NCBI GenBank assembly: GCA_017415775.1
Contig: JAFQFC010000009.1
Coordinates: forward strand, 1 to 59,491
Length of the DNA: 59,491 nucleotides
Direction of reading: 5' to 3'
From: Oscillospiraceae bacterium
Lineage (GTDB): Bacteria; Bacillota; Clostridia; Oscillospirales; Oscillospiraceae
The position numbers and the translations under genes were made by a program. Numbering within the stretch: the first letter of the stretch is position 1; each line of letters begins with the position of its first letter. Shown here piece after piece: positions 50,500 through 58,866 of the stretch. The notes under the pieces were generated by a model. That model ran no database searches, was not told the origin of the DNA, and was given only the letters and a program-made list of their open reading frames with translations.

Positions 50500-51246
50500 T
50501 TAGCTTCGTGCCATGCCGTCTACACTCAGTACAACGCCGGTGATGTAGCTGGCCTCATCGGAAGCCAGGAACACAAATGCATTGGCGATGTCTTCGGGCT
50601 GTCCCAAACGCCGCAGAGGAATTTGTGCGATCATGGGGTCGATGATTTCTTTGGGAACGGCCTTCATCATGTCGGTCTCGGTGATACCGGGCGCTACGGC
50701 GTTGACACGGATCCCCTTGGGACCCAGCTCTCTTGCCAGAGATACCGTCAGTCCGTTCACCGCAAACTTGGATGCAGGGTAGGCAAAACCGCTGGGCTGG
50801 CCGGAAATGCTGACCATGGAGGACGTAGAAAGAATGACGCCGTGACCTCTTGCCACCATGCATTCTGCGGCAGCGCGGGTAGCGTTGAATACACCCTTCA
50901 CATTCAGATCCATGACCTTATCGAAGGTGTCTTCCGTATAGTTCATGAAGGGGGTGCTTTCAGACACACCGGCGTTGTTTACCAGAATGTCTACGCAGCC
51001 GTATTTTTCGGTGGCATTCCGAAAAGCTTCTCTCACAGATTCCAAACTGGCCAGATTCGGGCTGATACCGGCAACAGTCGCTTCCGGGTATTTCTCTTTC
51101 AGCTGTGCGACCGCCTTATCGGCAGAGGCCTGGGAACTTGCGGTGAGAATGACGGCGGCACCCTCTTTCAGGAACTTGTCGGCGGTAGCAAAACCAATGC
51201 CGCGGCTTCCTCCGGTGATGATTGCAACTTTATCTTTCAGTCTCAT
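50500..51246 (-). CDS. Short-chain dehydrogenase/reductase (FabG-like)
   Basis: A 248-residue classical SDR: TGGSRGIGFA (cofactor), NNAGVSE, the catalytic Ser in STSSMVSISG, and YPASK (Tyr/Lys). Arg in GGSRG suggests NADP(H). Substrate unknown; the similarity to FabG is generic. The start at 51246 follows CCAAGGAGG. It is controlled by the second copy of the palindromic site and shares its operon with the rhodanese lipoprotein, so it may act on a thiol- or sulfur-linked carbonyl rather than in fatty-acid synthesis. Confidence 0.85.
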   Translation of the reverse strand: MRLKDKVAIITGGSRGIGFATADKFLKEGAAVILTASSQASADKAVAQLKEKYPEATVAGISPNLASLESVREAFRNATEKYGCVDILVNNAGVSESTPFMNYTEDTFDKVMDLNVKGVFNATRAAAECMVARGHGVILSTSSMVSISGQPSGFAYPASKFAVNGLTVSLARELGPKGIRVNAVAPGITETDMMKAVPKEIIDPMIAQIPLRRLGQPEDIANAFVFLASDEASYITGVVLSVDGMARS

Positions 51247-51272
51247 AGCGAGTACCTCCTTGGAGAAGATTC

Positions 51273-51320
51273 TGGCTGTAGTATAACTGAAAAACAAGCT
51301 GTATTCCGTGATGTCATCAC
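51273..51320 (-). promoter_or_regulatory. Activator-type promoter with palindromic site, copy 2
   Basis: TTCCGTGATGTCATCAC (51304-51320) is identical to 50024-50040. On the minus strand 22 bases separate the palindrome from TATACT (about 51280-51285), and the site starts 58 bases before the SDR start codon, the same geometry as copy 1. The rest of 51247-51391 shows nothing further. Confidence 0.8.
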
Positions 51321-51391
51321 ATACCGGAGAAAGTGGACACGCTATGAAAATATTCTCTGCAGGAGCGCTTCATGAAAGAACGCCGGACTTC

Positions 51392-52648
51392 TCAGACGTC
51401 GGCCGTTTCCGCCGCCGCATCATACAGCAGCATGGACGCCATGTACCATTCCACCGCCGAGCGCCGCTCCTGGGGCACAAAGTAGTGGATCACGGTGCCG
51501 TCGTAAATTTCAAAGTTCTCGCCGGCGCCAAAGAGCAGCCGGTATACCCGGCGCAGCGGATAGTGGAGCGTGACCGCCTCGCCGTCCTTGGTGCCGACAT
51601 AGGTCAGCCCCGAGCGGTCCAGCGTGCAGACGCCCTCGCCGCCGTGGCGGGTCAGGGACTTGCCGTCACCGGGCAGCCGCAGCTCCACCGAGGAGGACAG
51701 GGCATAGTCCGGGTGGTTGGCGATCTCCTGGGCCAGCAGCTCCATCTGCCAGTCGTACCACTGGCCCGGATGGGCAAAGGGGAACACCCCGGTAAAGCCG
51801 TAGCGCTCATCCACCGAGGTGAGGTAGCCGCAGCGCTCACAGAAGATCTTGTCTTTCTCCGTGGTGAGGATGTGCTTTTTCCCGCAGGTGGGGCAGGTGG
51901 TCAGAATGTTTTCCAACCCTTCTGCCATCCGTGCCGAGCGATAGCGAATGTCCGGCCGCTGCTGCAGCCATTGGAACTCGTCGTAGTACAGCCGCTGCTC
52001 CACACCCTGCCGCAGCTGGGCAGGGGAGAGCGCCTTTACCTCCTGGGCGGTGTACAGCAGATCCAGCTCTGCCTCCACCACAGCGCCCCGGCGGAAGCCC
52101 TTGCCCCACTTGGGGTCGGCCAGATAGTCGCCGTGGATCTTCACGGTGTAGAGATCCACTCCTGCCTTTTTGAGAAAGGAGATGGTGGTTTCCTGAATGT
52201 CCTCAAACCGACCGGCGGTGGACAGTCGTGCCTCCGGCATCATGGCCAGCACCTCGCCCTTTTTCAGCACCGTCAGGCAGTTGCGGGCGTTTTCGGTGTC
52301 TGAGGCGAACATGCTCTTGGGAAAGGCGCCCACCAGCCGCAGCAGGAAGCGCAGAAAGCCGTGGTAGAAGTACAGCCGTGCCACGATGAAGTGGGGGCGG
52401 CAGCGCCGCAGCAGGGCGGCGGCATAGATAAAGTCGATGAACGAGCCGTGGTTGCACAACACGATGGCGGGCCCCTTGGGCAGCGCCACCCGGCTGACCG
52501 CCTGCAGCCGCACGCCGCTGAAGAACAGCCAGACCCGGACGCCGAAATACAGCAGGTCCATCATGGGACCGTTTACCGACTGCACTTTATTGGCAGCTGC
52601 CTTTTTCTTGCGGTTGCTTCGGGAAGGAAGCTTTTCTTTCTCTGTCAT
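51392..52648 (-). CDS. PlsC-like acyltransferase fused to a zinc ribbon, copy 2
   Basis: A 418-residue paralogue of the protein at 18284. Acyltransferase motifs NHGSFIDF (H-x4-D) and MPEARLSTAG are followed by a zinc ribbon with CPTCGKKH and CERCG, then the same kind of C-terminal domain (PGQWYDWQMELL versus IPDWYAWQRQEV in copy 1). The basic N-terminal ~25 residues differ. The ATG at 52648 is chosen over an upstream TTG at 52660. Reaction presumed acyl transfer to a lipid or surface acceptor. Confidence 0.75.
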   Translation of the reverse strand: MTEKEKLPSRSNRKKKAAANKVQSVNGPMMDLLYFGVRVWLFFSGVRLQAVSRVALPKGPAIVLCNHGSFIDFIYAAALLRRCRPHFIVARLYFYHGFLRFLLRLVGAFPKSMFASDTENARNCLTVLKKGEVLAMMPEARLSTAGRFEDIQETTISFLKKAGVDLYTVKIHGDYLADPKWGKGFRRGAVVEAELDLLYTAQEVKALSPAQLRQGVEQRLYYDEFQWLQQRPDIRYRSARMAEGLENILTTCPTCGKKHILTTEKDKIFCERCGYLTSVDERYGFTGVFPFAHPGQWYDWQMELLAQEIANHPDYALSSSVELRLPGDGKSLTRHGGEGVCTLDRSGLTYVGTKDGEAVTLHYPLRRVYRLLFGAGENFEIYDGTVIHYFVPQERRSAVEWYMASMLLYDAAAETADV

Positions 52649-52813
52649 CACGATCACCAATCGAAGAAGCGCTGCAAGAGCGCATTCTGAATTACCCGAC
52701 AGGGCGTTATTTCACATTCTATTTTCTATTGTAACGGATAAAAACAAAAATTGCCACAGTTTTTTAAGACAATGAAAGAAAAAGTGTCGATTAATGCGGA
52801 CGCAGCGGCGGCC

Positions 52814-53662
52814 TTACTTCTCCGCCAGATATTCCAGCATGCTGTGGGCAGCCACGTTGCCCTCGCCCACGGCCTTGGCCAGCTGATAGGGCCGGCCGGT
52901 GCAGTCGCCGGCGGCGAAGCAGCCGGGCAGGTTGGTGCGCTGCTGCCGGTCCACCACGATGTGGGCGCCCTCCACCGTCAGGGACGGCAGCAGGGAAGTG
53001 GGGGCTACGGCATTGCGCAGGCAGAAGAGGGCTTCCACTTCGATTTGCGTGCCGTCAAACAGCTCCACGCCGGTGACACGCTCCGTACCCAGCACGGCAC
53101 GGATGGGGGCGATCTTTTCCACATTGGGAGCGGTAACAGCGCTGTCTTTGTAGGGGGTGTAGAGGTAGACCTTTGCGGCAAGGCCTGCCAGATATTCCAC
53201 CTCATGCTCGTAGCGTGCTGCGGCGCAGAACACGGCGATGGTCTTGCCCCGGTGGAGGAAGCCGTCGCAGGTGGCGCAGTAGCTGACGCCCCGGCCCAGC
53301 AGCTCCGCCTCGCCGCTGAAGCTGCGGGCAGACACCACGCCGGTGGCCAGCAGCACCGTTCTGGCCTGGTAGACCTCGTTCTCCGCCAGCAGCATGAAGT
53401 GATCCTCGGCGGGCATGATGTTGGTGACCATCTTATCCTCCACCGTCAGGCCCAGCGTCTGGGCGTGGGCGGCATAGTGGGCGTTCAGTTCCGGGCCGGA
53501 GATGAGACCCATGCCGGGATAGTTGGCGATCTTCTCGCTCTTTTCCACTTTGTCGCTCCCCTGAGCAGAGCCGAACCACACCACGCTTTTGTCGTGGAGC
53601 TTGAGATTGATGGCGGCAGACAGCCCGGCAGGACCGGTACCGATGATGGCGGCGTCGAACAT
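52814..53662 (-). CDS. Thioredoxin-reductase-like flavoprotein
   Basis: A 282-residue protein: FAD-binding IIGTGPAGLSAAINL, redox pair CATC in GVSYCATCDGFLHRG, and PGCFAAGDCTG at the C-terminal FAD site. In the pyridine-nucleotide region CAAARYEHEVEYLAG replaces the usual GGGxSAxEEA pattern, so the cofactor may differ from NADPH (ferredoxin- or flavodoxin-type reductases show such changes). It is a good partner for the thioredoxin at 49661, but it is monocistronic. Confidence 0.8.
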   Translation of the reverse strand: MFDAAIIGTGPAGLSAAINLKLHDKSVVWFGSAQGSDKVEKSEKIANYPGMGLISGPELNAHYAAHAQTLGLTVEDKMVTNIMPAEDHFMLLAENEVYQARTVLLATGVVSARSFSGEAELLGRGVSYCATCDGFLHRGKTIAVFCAAARYEHEVEYLAGLAAKVYLYTPYKDSAVTAPNVEKIAPIRAVLGTERVTGVELFDGTQIEVEALFCLRNAVAPTSLLPSLTVEGAHIVVDRQQRTNLPGCFAAGDCTGRPYQLAKAVGEGNVAAHSMLEYLAEK

Positions 53663-53716
53663 GAAAAAGCCCTCTCTTTCGTGTGTGATCGCCCCGTAGG
53701 GCGGCTGATTTTCTAT

Positions 53717-53745
53717 AGTTTATCGCAAATTTACAGAAAGTTCAA
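53717..53745 (-). promoter_or_regulatory. Promoter of the thioredoxin-reductase-like gene
   Basis: Minus-strand TTGAAC (53740-53745), 17-base spacer, TAAACT (53717-53722). Confidence 0.5.
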
Positions 53746-53775
53746 GATTAACACAATAATGAACATCAACTGCTG

Positions 53776-53804
53776 TTGACACTTCGACAAAATGAGATTA
53801 GAAT
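53776..53804 (+). promoter_or_regulatory. Promoter of the DegV-family gene
   Basis: TTGACA (53776-53781), 17-base spacer, TAGAAT (53799-53804), 45 bases before the start codon at 53849. Confidence 0.7.
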
Positions 53805-53848
53805 GTTGAATATCTTTTACAGGCGTTTTTTGAAAGGAGTTCTCTCTG

Positions 53849-54682
53849 ATGAACTATAAAATTGTTGCCGATTCGTCCTCCAACGTGTTTGAATTGTCCG
53901 GTGTGGACTACGCCCATGTGCCGCTGAAGATCCTCAATCAGGGCGTGGAGTATGTGGATGTACCCGGTCTGGACGTGTTCGGTATGCTGGATGCCATGAA
54001 GGCCAGCCGTGAGGGAAGCTCCACTTCCTGCCCCAATGTGTACGAGTGGAAGGAGGCCTTCGGTGATGCCGAGGGTATCTTCGCCGTGACCATCACCTCC
54101 AACCTGTCCGGCTCCTGTGCTGCGGCCCGCACCGCCGCCGAGGATTATATGGAGGAGCATCCCGGCCGCCGTGTCAGCGTCATCGATACCCTGTCCGTGG
54201 GCCCCGAGGCCCATCTGGTGCTGGATAAGCTGGCAGAGCTGATGGCGCAGGGCCTGGAATTCGACGAGATCGACCGTCAGGTGCGGGAATATCTCCAGAC
54301 CACCCGTCTGTGCTTCTCTCTGGAGTCCATTGAGAATCTGGCCCGCAACGGCCGGTGCAGCATGGCGGTGGCCAAGCTGGTGGGCGTCATGGGCATCCGC
54401 ATCGTGGGCCGTGCCAGTGACGAGGGTACGCTGCAGCAGCTGCACAAGTGCCGCGGCGAGAAGAAGGCGCTGGCCGCCGTTTTTGACGAGATGAAGAGCC
54501 GCGGCTACTGCGGCGGTAAGGTGTGGATCGACCACTGCCTGAACCTGAACGCCGCCATGGCGCTGAAGGATCTCATCCGCAGCGAGTTCCCCGGCAGCGT
54601 TGTGAAGGTCGGCACCTGCATGGGCCTTTGCAGCTACTACGCCGAGCACGGCGGCCTGCTGATCGGCTACGAAGGCGCATAA
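53849..54682 (+). CDS. DegV/FakB-family fatty-acid-binding protein
   Basis: A 277-residue protein: KIVADSSSN at the N-terminus, AVTITSNLSGS and ARNGRCSMAVAKLVGV as in DegV proteins. The family (FakB) binds a fatty acid and presents it to the FakA kinase for phosphorylation; FakA is not in the window. The start follows GAAAGGAG. It is monocistronic with its own promoter and terminator. Its specificity cannot be told. Confidence 0.85.
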   Translation: MNYKIVADSSSNVFELSGVDYAHVPLKILNQGVEYVDVPGLDVFGMLDAMKASREGSSTSCPNVYEWKEAFGDAEGIFAVTITSNLSGSCAAARTAAEDYMEEHPGRRVSVIDTLSVGPEAHLVLDKLAELMAQGLEFDEIDRQVREYLQTTRLCFSLESIENLARNGRCSMAVAKLVGVMGIRIVGRASDEGTLQQLHKCRGEKKALAAVFDEMKSRGYCGGKVWIDHCLNLNAAMALKDLIRSEFPGSVVKVGTCMGLCSYYAEHGGLLIGYEGA

Positions 54683-54694
54683 CAAAAGAACAAT

Positions 54695-54733
54695 AAAAGG
54701 ACGGTATTCCCACGGGAATACCGTCCTTTTTGG
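54695..54733. terminator. Bidirectional terminator
   Basis: A perfect 17-bp stem AAAAGGACGGTATTCCC/GGGAATACCGTCCTTTT with an AC loop, between the convergent DegV and membrane-protein genes. Confidence 0.9.
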
Positions 54734-54745
54734 TATGTATCTGGG

Positions 54746-55846
54746 TCACTCCGCCTTTTCCACAACGTAGGCGTAGTCGAAACCCAAAGCGCCCTTGTCG
54801 TGAACCACCATCACCGTGTCACCGGGTTGGAGTATGTCGTAATAACTTTCGGAGATCCATACGCTCACCAATTCTCCATCCAACTCAACTTCGCAGACGC
54901 AGTGTTTAGCCCCTCCTTTACCGATGGAAAAGTCTTTTTCGATAACCTCATAGGGTTGCGGTGGGGGTTCCGCACCTGTGAGAAATCGGTCGACAAAAAG
55001 TGGGGCGCTGAAGCTGTAAAACAGCGTAACGATAACGCACAAAAAGAAGATAATTTCACGATGATCCCGTACCTCCCGGGATAGATAACGCAACAAAAGA
55101 GGGGAGAGAAGCAAGGCGAGGGCGATGAGATAGTAATGAAGCGGGAGGTTGTAGTGATCGGAAGAAACTTGCCGCAATCCCAAAACAAAAGACGGGAAAA
55201 TAAGGGCGCACGGTACAAAACTCAGCTCCACCGGGGCGGTGTAGCCGTACTTGTGGTATTCCTCCTCCATTAAGAGAAATGAGTAATACTGGGGCAGCAG
55301 CAGATACAGCAGCAGAGTCAGCGGAACAATCAGCGTGCAGACCAACAGGGAGGTGTTGCCGCCGAGAAAGAGAGCGCCGAGGGAGAAGAAAATGGCGATA
55401 CCGTTCCAGCAGCGGGTGAGGGGCTTGATCCATCGCAGAACACGGGGATCCTGCCGCTCCAGGCGCCAGTCCTCCATTTGGGGGATCTCCGGCTTCGGAG
55501 GCTCTACCTCGCCGAACTTACCGATGCCTTCCAGCAGGGCGGCGGCCTGATCGGCAGAGACATCCTCGTGGATATGGTAGCTGCGCACCTCGCTGCCAAC
55601 GTACAGCAGCAGGCCGCTGCCCGCCGCTGTGTCGGACATGGCGTAGCTCCATACGTCCTTGATGGGCAGAGATTCGTAGGTCAGGCGCAGCATATCCAGC
55701 TCACTGTCCTCGCAGGGGGCGGAGAGGATGTGACGTTCCATGGCTTCGGTGAGTCGCTCGTTGGCGGTGACAAAGCGGAATTGCTCATCGTAGCGGACCA
55801 GAAGATAGACTTTTCCGCCCTTACGGACTTTCGCATGGGGTACCAT
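54746..55846 (-). CDS. Membrane protein of unknown function
   Basis: A 366-residue protein: a ~145-residue soluble N-terminal part (YLLVRYDEQFRFVTANERL...), six or so hydrophobic segments (~150-290), and a ~70-residue C-terminal soluble part (VCEVELDGELVSVWISESYY...GDTVMVVHD) that looks like a small beta domain. The start at 55846 has GAGGAGG. It is encoded 14 bases after the HAD hydrolase gene in the same direction, so probably co-transcribed. I do not recognise the family. Confidence 0.65.
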   Translation of the reverse strand: MVPHAKVRKGGKVYLLVRYDEQFRFVTANERLTEAMERHILSAPCEDSELDMLRLTYESLPIKDVWSYAMSDTAAGSGLLLYVGSEVRSYHIHEDVSADQAAALLEGIGKFGEVEPPKPEIPQMEDWRLERQDPRVLRWIKPLTRCWNGIAIFFSLGALFLGGNTSLLVCTLIVPLTLLLYLLLPQYYSFLLMEEEYHKYGYTAPVELSFVPCALIFPSFVLGLRQVSSDHYNLPLHYYLIALALLLSPLLLRYLSREVRDHREIIFFLCVIVTLFYSFSAPLFVDRFLTGAEPPPQPYEVIEKDFSIGKGGAKHCVCEVELDGELVSVWISESYYDILQPGDTVMVVHDKGALGFDYAYVVEKAE

Positions 55847-55860
55847 GGAGGTTCCTCCTC

Positions 55861-56532
55861 TCACAATATTTCACAGATCTCCCGCAGATCCGCCACGCAG
55901 TAGTCGGCCATGCTGCCGTCCTTGCCGCTTCCATGGCGATACCAGCAGGTCCGGATGCCGCAGGCCTTGGCTCCGGCGATGTCCGCCGTCAGCGAGTCGC
56001 CGATCATCAGTACCTCATCAGGTCGCAGGGGAGCGAGGGAGGCCAGACAGGCTTCAAAAAAGAGGGGAGAGGGCTTGGCCGCCCCGATCTCCTCGGAGAT
56101 AAAGAGATGGTGCAGGTGGGGCAGATACCCCGCCTTTTCCATCCGCTGTACCTGCTGGAGATAGGGTGCGTTGCTGGCGATGCAGAGGGTGTATCTGCCC
56201 TGCAGATGCGCCATCAGCTCATCGGCACCGTCTACCTTTTCTGCAGCCGTGGTGAGATAGTGGTAAAACCGGGCCTCAAAGTCCGGGCCGTCAAAGTCGA
56301 TGTCCAGTTCCCGGAAGATCAGCGCCCAGCGGATGCGGTAGAGCTCCTCTGTGGTCAGGGTCTGTTCCTCGATCCGGCGCCAGAGTTCGTCATTGATGCG
56401 CCGAAAGACGGCAAAGGCGTGCTCCGGCAGAGACAGGGAAAACTCCCGTGCCGCATCCTGCATGGCGGCGCAGGCGCATTTGTTGAAATCCAGAAGGGTG
56501 TTGTCCACATCCAGCAAGACGGCTTTGATCAT
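55861..56532 (-). CDS. HAD-superfamily hydrolase (YjjG-like)
   Basis: A 223-residue phosphatase: AVLLDVDNTLLDF (motif I, DxDxT), CIASNAP (motif II Ser), K in GAAKPSPLFF, and MIGDSLTADIAGA (motif IV). The helical cap after motif I matches the nucleotide-phosphatase YjjG/PynA group. It probably dephosphorylates small phosphometabolites. The start at 56532 has AAAGGAG. Longer frames upstream add unrelated sequence. Confidence 0.85.
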   Translation of the reverse strand: MIKAVLLDVDNTLLDFNKCACAAMQDAAREFSLSLPEHAFAVFRRINDELWRRIEEQTLTTEELYRIRWALIFRELDIDFDGPDFEARFYHYLTTAAEKVDGADELMAHLQGRYTLCIASNAPYLQQVQRMEKAGYLPHLHHLFISEEIGAAKPSPLFFEACLASLAPLRPDEVLMIGDSLTADIAGAKACGIRTCWYRHGSGKDGSMADYCVADLREICEIL

Positions 56533-56670
56533 AGGATGGCTCCTTTCTCGGGAAATGACAAGAAAAGTATGCCACAGTTCCGGTGCGATTTCAATTCTTT
56601 TTAGTACTGCCCATGGAGACACATAAAGAATCGGCAGACCGGGCAGCGGAAATTGTGCGCCCGGTGCGTC

Positions 56671-56715
56671 ACTTTTTGTGAAAAAGTTGACGGGAGCGGC
56701 AGAAAACGCTATAAT
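56671..56715 (+). promoter_or_regulatory. Promoter of the ene-reductase operon with an inverted repeat
   Basis: TTGACG (56687-56692), 17-base spacer, TATAAT (56710-56715). ACTTTTT-GTG-AAAAAGT (56671-56687), a perfect 7-base inverted repeat, abuts the -35 and could be a regulator site. Confidence 0.7.
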
Positions 56716-56786
56716 GAACACATGAAACCCGGACGGGGGGAGAGACCCCGTTCACCCTTTGGCAAATAGAGAAAGGATGAGTTAGT

Positions 56787-58850
56787 ATGGATCAGAAATA
56801 CGAAGCCCTGTTTACCCCGTGGAAGGTGGGCAATGTAGAGATCAAGAATCGCATCGTCATGTGCCCCATGGGCGGCACGTCCCTGTTCGGCTGGTTCGAA
56901 CTGGGCGGCTGCCACTTCGACAAGGAGGCCGCCAACCTGTTTCTGGAGCGTGCCCAGAACAACGTGGGCCTGATCATCCCCGGCATCGCCCCCCTGCGTG
57001 ACACCTTCTGGGGCAAGTGGCTGTGGCAGAACCCCAAGATGTTCAAGGATCTGAAGGTCTTTATGGACGAGATCCATAAAACCGGCACCAAGCTCTTCGT
57101 GCAGCTGACCGCCGGTATGGGCCGCAGCTGGGCCATTACCGAGGTGATCGGACCCCTGCACAAGAATAAGTTCACCCGTGCCCTCATCAAGCCTGTCATC
57201 GACACCAACCACGAGCTGGCCTGCCCCAGCCCCCAGCCCAACCGCTGGGCTCCCGATATCATCTGCCCTGAGATGACCGTGGAGCAGATCCATGAGATCA
57301 TCGAGGCCTTCGCCAAGACGGCCAAGCTGTGCATGGAAGCCGGCGTGGACGGTGTGGAAGTCCATGCAGTCCATGAAGGCTACCTGCTGGACCAGTTTGC
57401 CATCGAGTTCTTCAACAAGCGCACCGACGACTACGGCGGCAGCTTCGAAAACCGCTACCGCTTCGCCGCCGAGGTGGTCAAGGCCATCAAGGAAGCCTGC
57501 GGCGACGATTTCCCCGTGTCTTTGCGCTACAGCGTGGAGTCCAAGCTGAAGGGCTTCGCCAAGGGCATCGTTCCCGGTGACGACGCTCCCGAGCTGGGCC
57601 GCGGTATGGAAGAGTCCGAGCGTGCCGCCAAGTACCTGCAGGATGCCGGCTACGATATGCTCAACGCCGATAACGGCACCTACGACAGCTGGTACTGGGC
57701 ACATCCGCCTATGTACATGCCCCAGAACTGCAATCTGGACGATGTGGCCCATATCAAGACCGTGGTGGATATCCCCGTGGTCTGCGCCGGCCGTATGGAA
57801 CCGGACGTGGCCGCCGAGGCCATCGCTGCCGGTAAGATCGACGGTCTGGGCGTGGCACGCCAGTTCCTGGCTGACGGTGAGTGGATCACCAAGCTGATGG
57901 AGGACCGTCTGGAGGATATCCGCCCCTGCATCTGCTGCCACAGCGGCTGCTTCAACTTCTCCTCCTCCAAGGGCCACTACAATACCCAGGATCTGAGCGA
58001 CACGATGCATCTTGCCCGCTGCGCCGTCAATGCCGAGACCATGCAGACCAAGAAGCACTATATCGCCAAGTCCCATGTCAGCAAGAATGTGGCCGTCGTC
58101 GGCGGCGGCATCGGCGGTATGGAGTCCGCTCTGGTGCTGGCCAAGCGGGGCCATAGGGTGACCATTTACGAGAAGTCCGACCGTCTGGGCGGCGTGTTTA
58201 TCGCTGCTGCCGCCCCCTCCTTCAAGGAGAAGGACCGTGACCTCATCACCTGGTACCGCCGTGAGATCACCAAGTACCCCAACATCACTGTCAAGCTGAA
58301 CACCGAGGTCAAGGACATCAGCGAGGTGGACTGCAACGCCATCATCGTGGCCACCGGCTCTACCCCCAACCGCATCCCTGTCCCCGGCATCGAAAAGGGC
58401 ATTCAGGCCATCGACTTCCTGCTGGATCAGCCGGAGGTGGGCGAGAATGTGACCATCATCGGCGGCGGCCTCACCGGCTGCGAGATCGCCTACGAGCTGT
58501 ACCTGCAGGGCAAGAAGCCCACCATCGTGGAAATGCTGGACGACCTGATCACTACCCCCGGCGTGTGCCTGGCCAACTCCAGCTTCCTGCGTGACTTCTT
58601 CGAGGCCAATCAGGTGACCGTCCATACCGAGACCAAGCTGTGCGGCATCGAGGACGACGGCGTGCTGGTGTCCGACAAGAACGGCGTGCAGTTCAAGATC
58701 CCGGCCGACAACGTGATCCTCTCCACCGGCTATAAGAGTGCACCTCTGTTCCCCAAGGCCAGCAACGTCTACCACGTGGGTGACTGCTCCAAGGTGGGCA
58801 ACCTGCGCTCCGTCATCTGGCAGGCTTGGGATGTGTGCATGAAGATCTGA
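56787..58850 (+). CDS. Old-Yellow-Enzyme-type ene-reductase (2,4-dienoyl-CoA reductase-like)
   Basis: A 687-residue protein. Residues 1-~375 form an FMN-binding barrel (VEVHAVHEGYLLDQF as catalytic/core strand, FNKRTDDYGGSFENRYRF). A [4Fe-4S] motif follows: C381-x2-C384-x3-C388 and C412. The rest is an FAD/NAD(P) module (VAVVGGGIGGMESALVLA; IIGGGLTGCEIAYELYL). Relatives reduce C=C bonds of enoates, dienoyl-CoA, flavours or steroids (BaiCD and BaiH in bile-acid metabolism). The substrate here is unknown. AGAAAGGATG precedes the start; an aconitase X gene follows 16 bases after. Confidence 0.85.
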   Translation: MDQKYEALFTPWKVGNVEIKNRIVMCPMGGTSLFGWFELGGCHFDKEAANLFLERAQNNVGLIIPGIAPLRDTFWGKWLWQNPKMFKDLKVFMDEIHKTGTKLFVQLTAGMGRSWAITEVIGPLHKNKFTRALIKPVIDTNHELACPSPQPNRWAPDIICPEMTVEQIHEIIEAFAKTAKLCMEAGVDGVEVHAVHEGYLLDQFAIEFFNKRTDDYGGSFENRYRFAAEVVKAIKEACGDDFPVSLRYSVESKLKGFAKGIVPGDDAPELGRGMEESERAAKYLQDAGYDMLNADNGTYDSWYWAHPPMYMPQNCNLDDVAHIKTVVDIPVVCAGRMEPDVAAEAIAAGKIDGLGVARQFLADGEWITKLMEDRLEDIRPCICCHSGCFNFSSSKGHYNTQDLSDTMHLARCAVNAETMQTKKHYIAKSHVSKNVAVVGGGIGGMESALVLAKRGHRVTIYEKSDRLGGVFIAAAAPSFKEKDRDLITWYRREITKYPNITVKLNTEVKDISEVDCNAIIVATGSTPNRIPVPGIEKGIQAIDFLLDQPEVGENVTIIGGGLTGCEIAYELYLQGKKPTIVEMLDDLITTPGVCLANSSFLRDFFEANQVTVHTETKLCGIEDDGVLVSDKNGVQFKIPADNVILSTGYKSAPLFPKASNVYHVGDCSKVGNLRSVIWQAWDVCMKI

Positions 58851-58866
58851 GAAAGGAGATCCCCCT

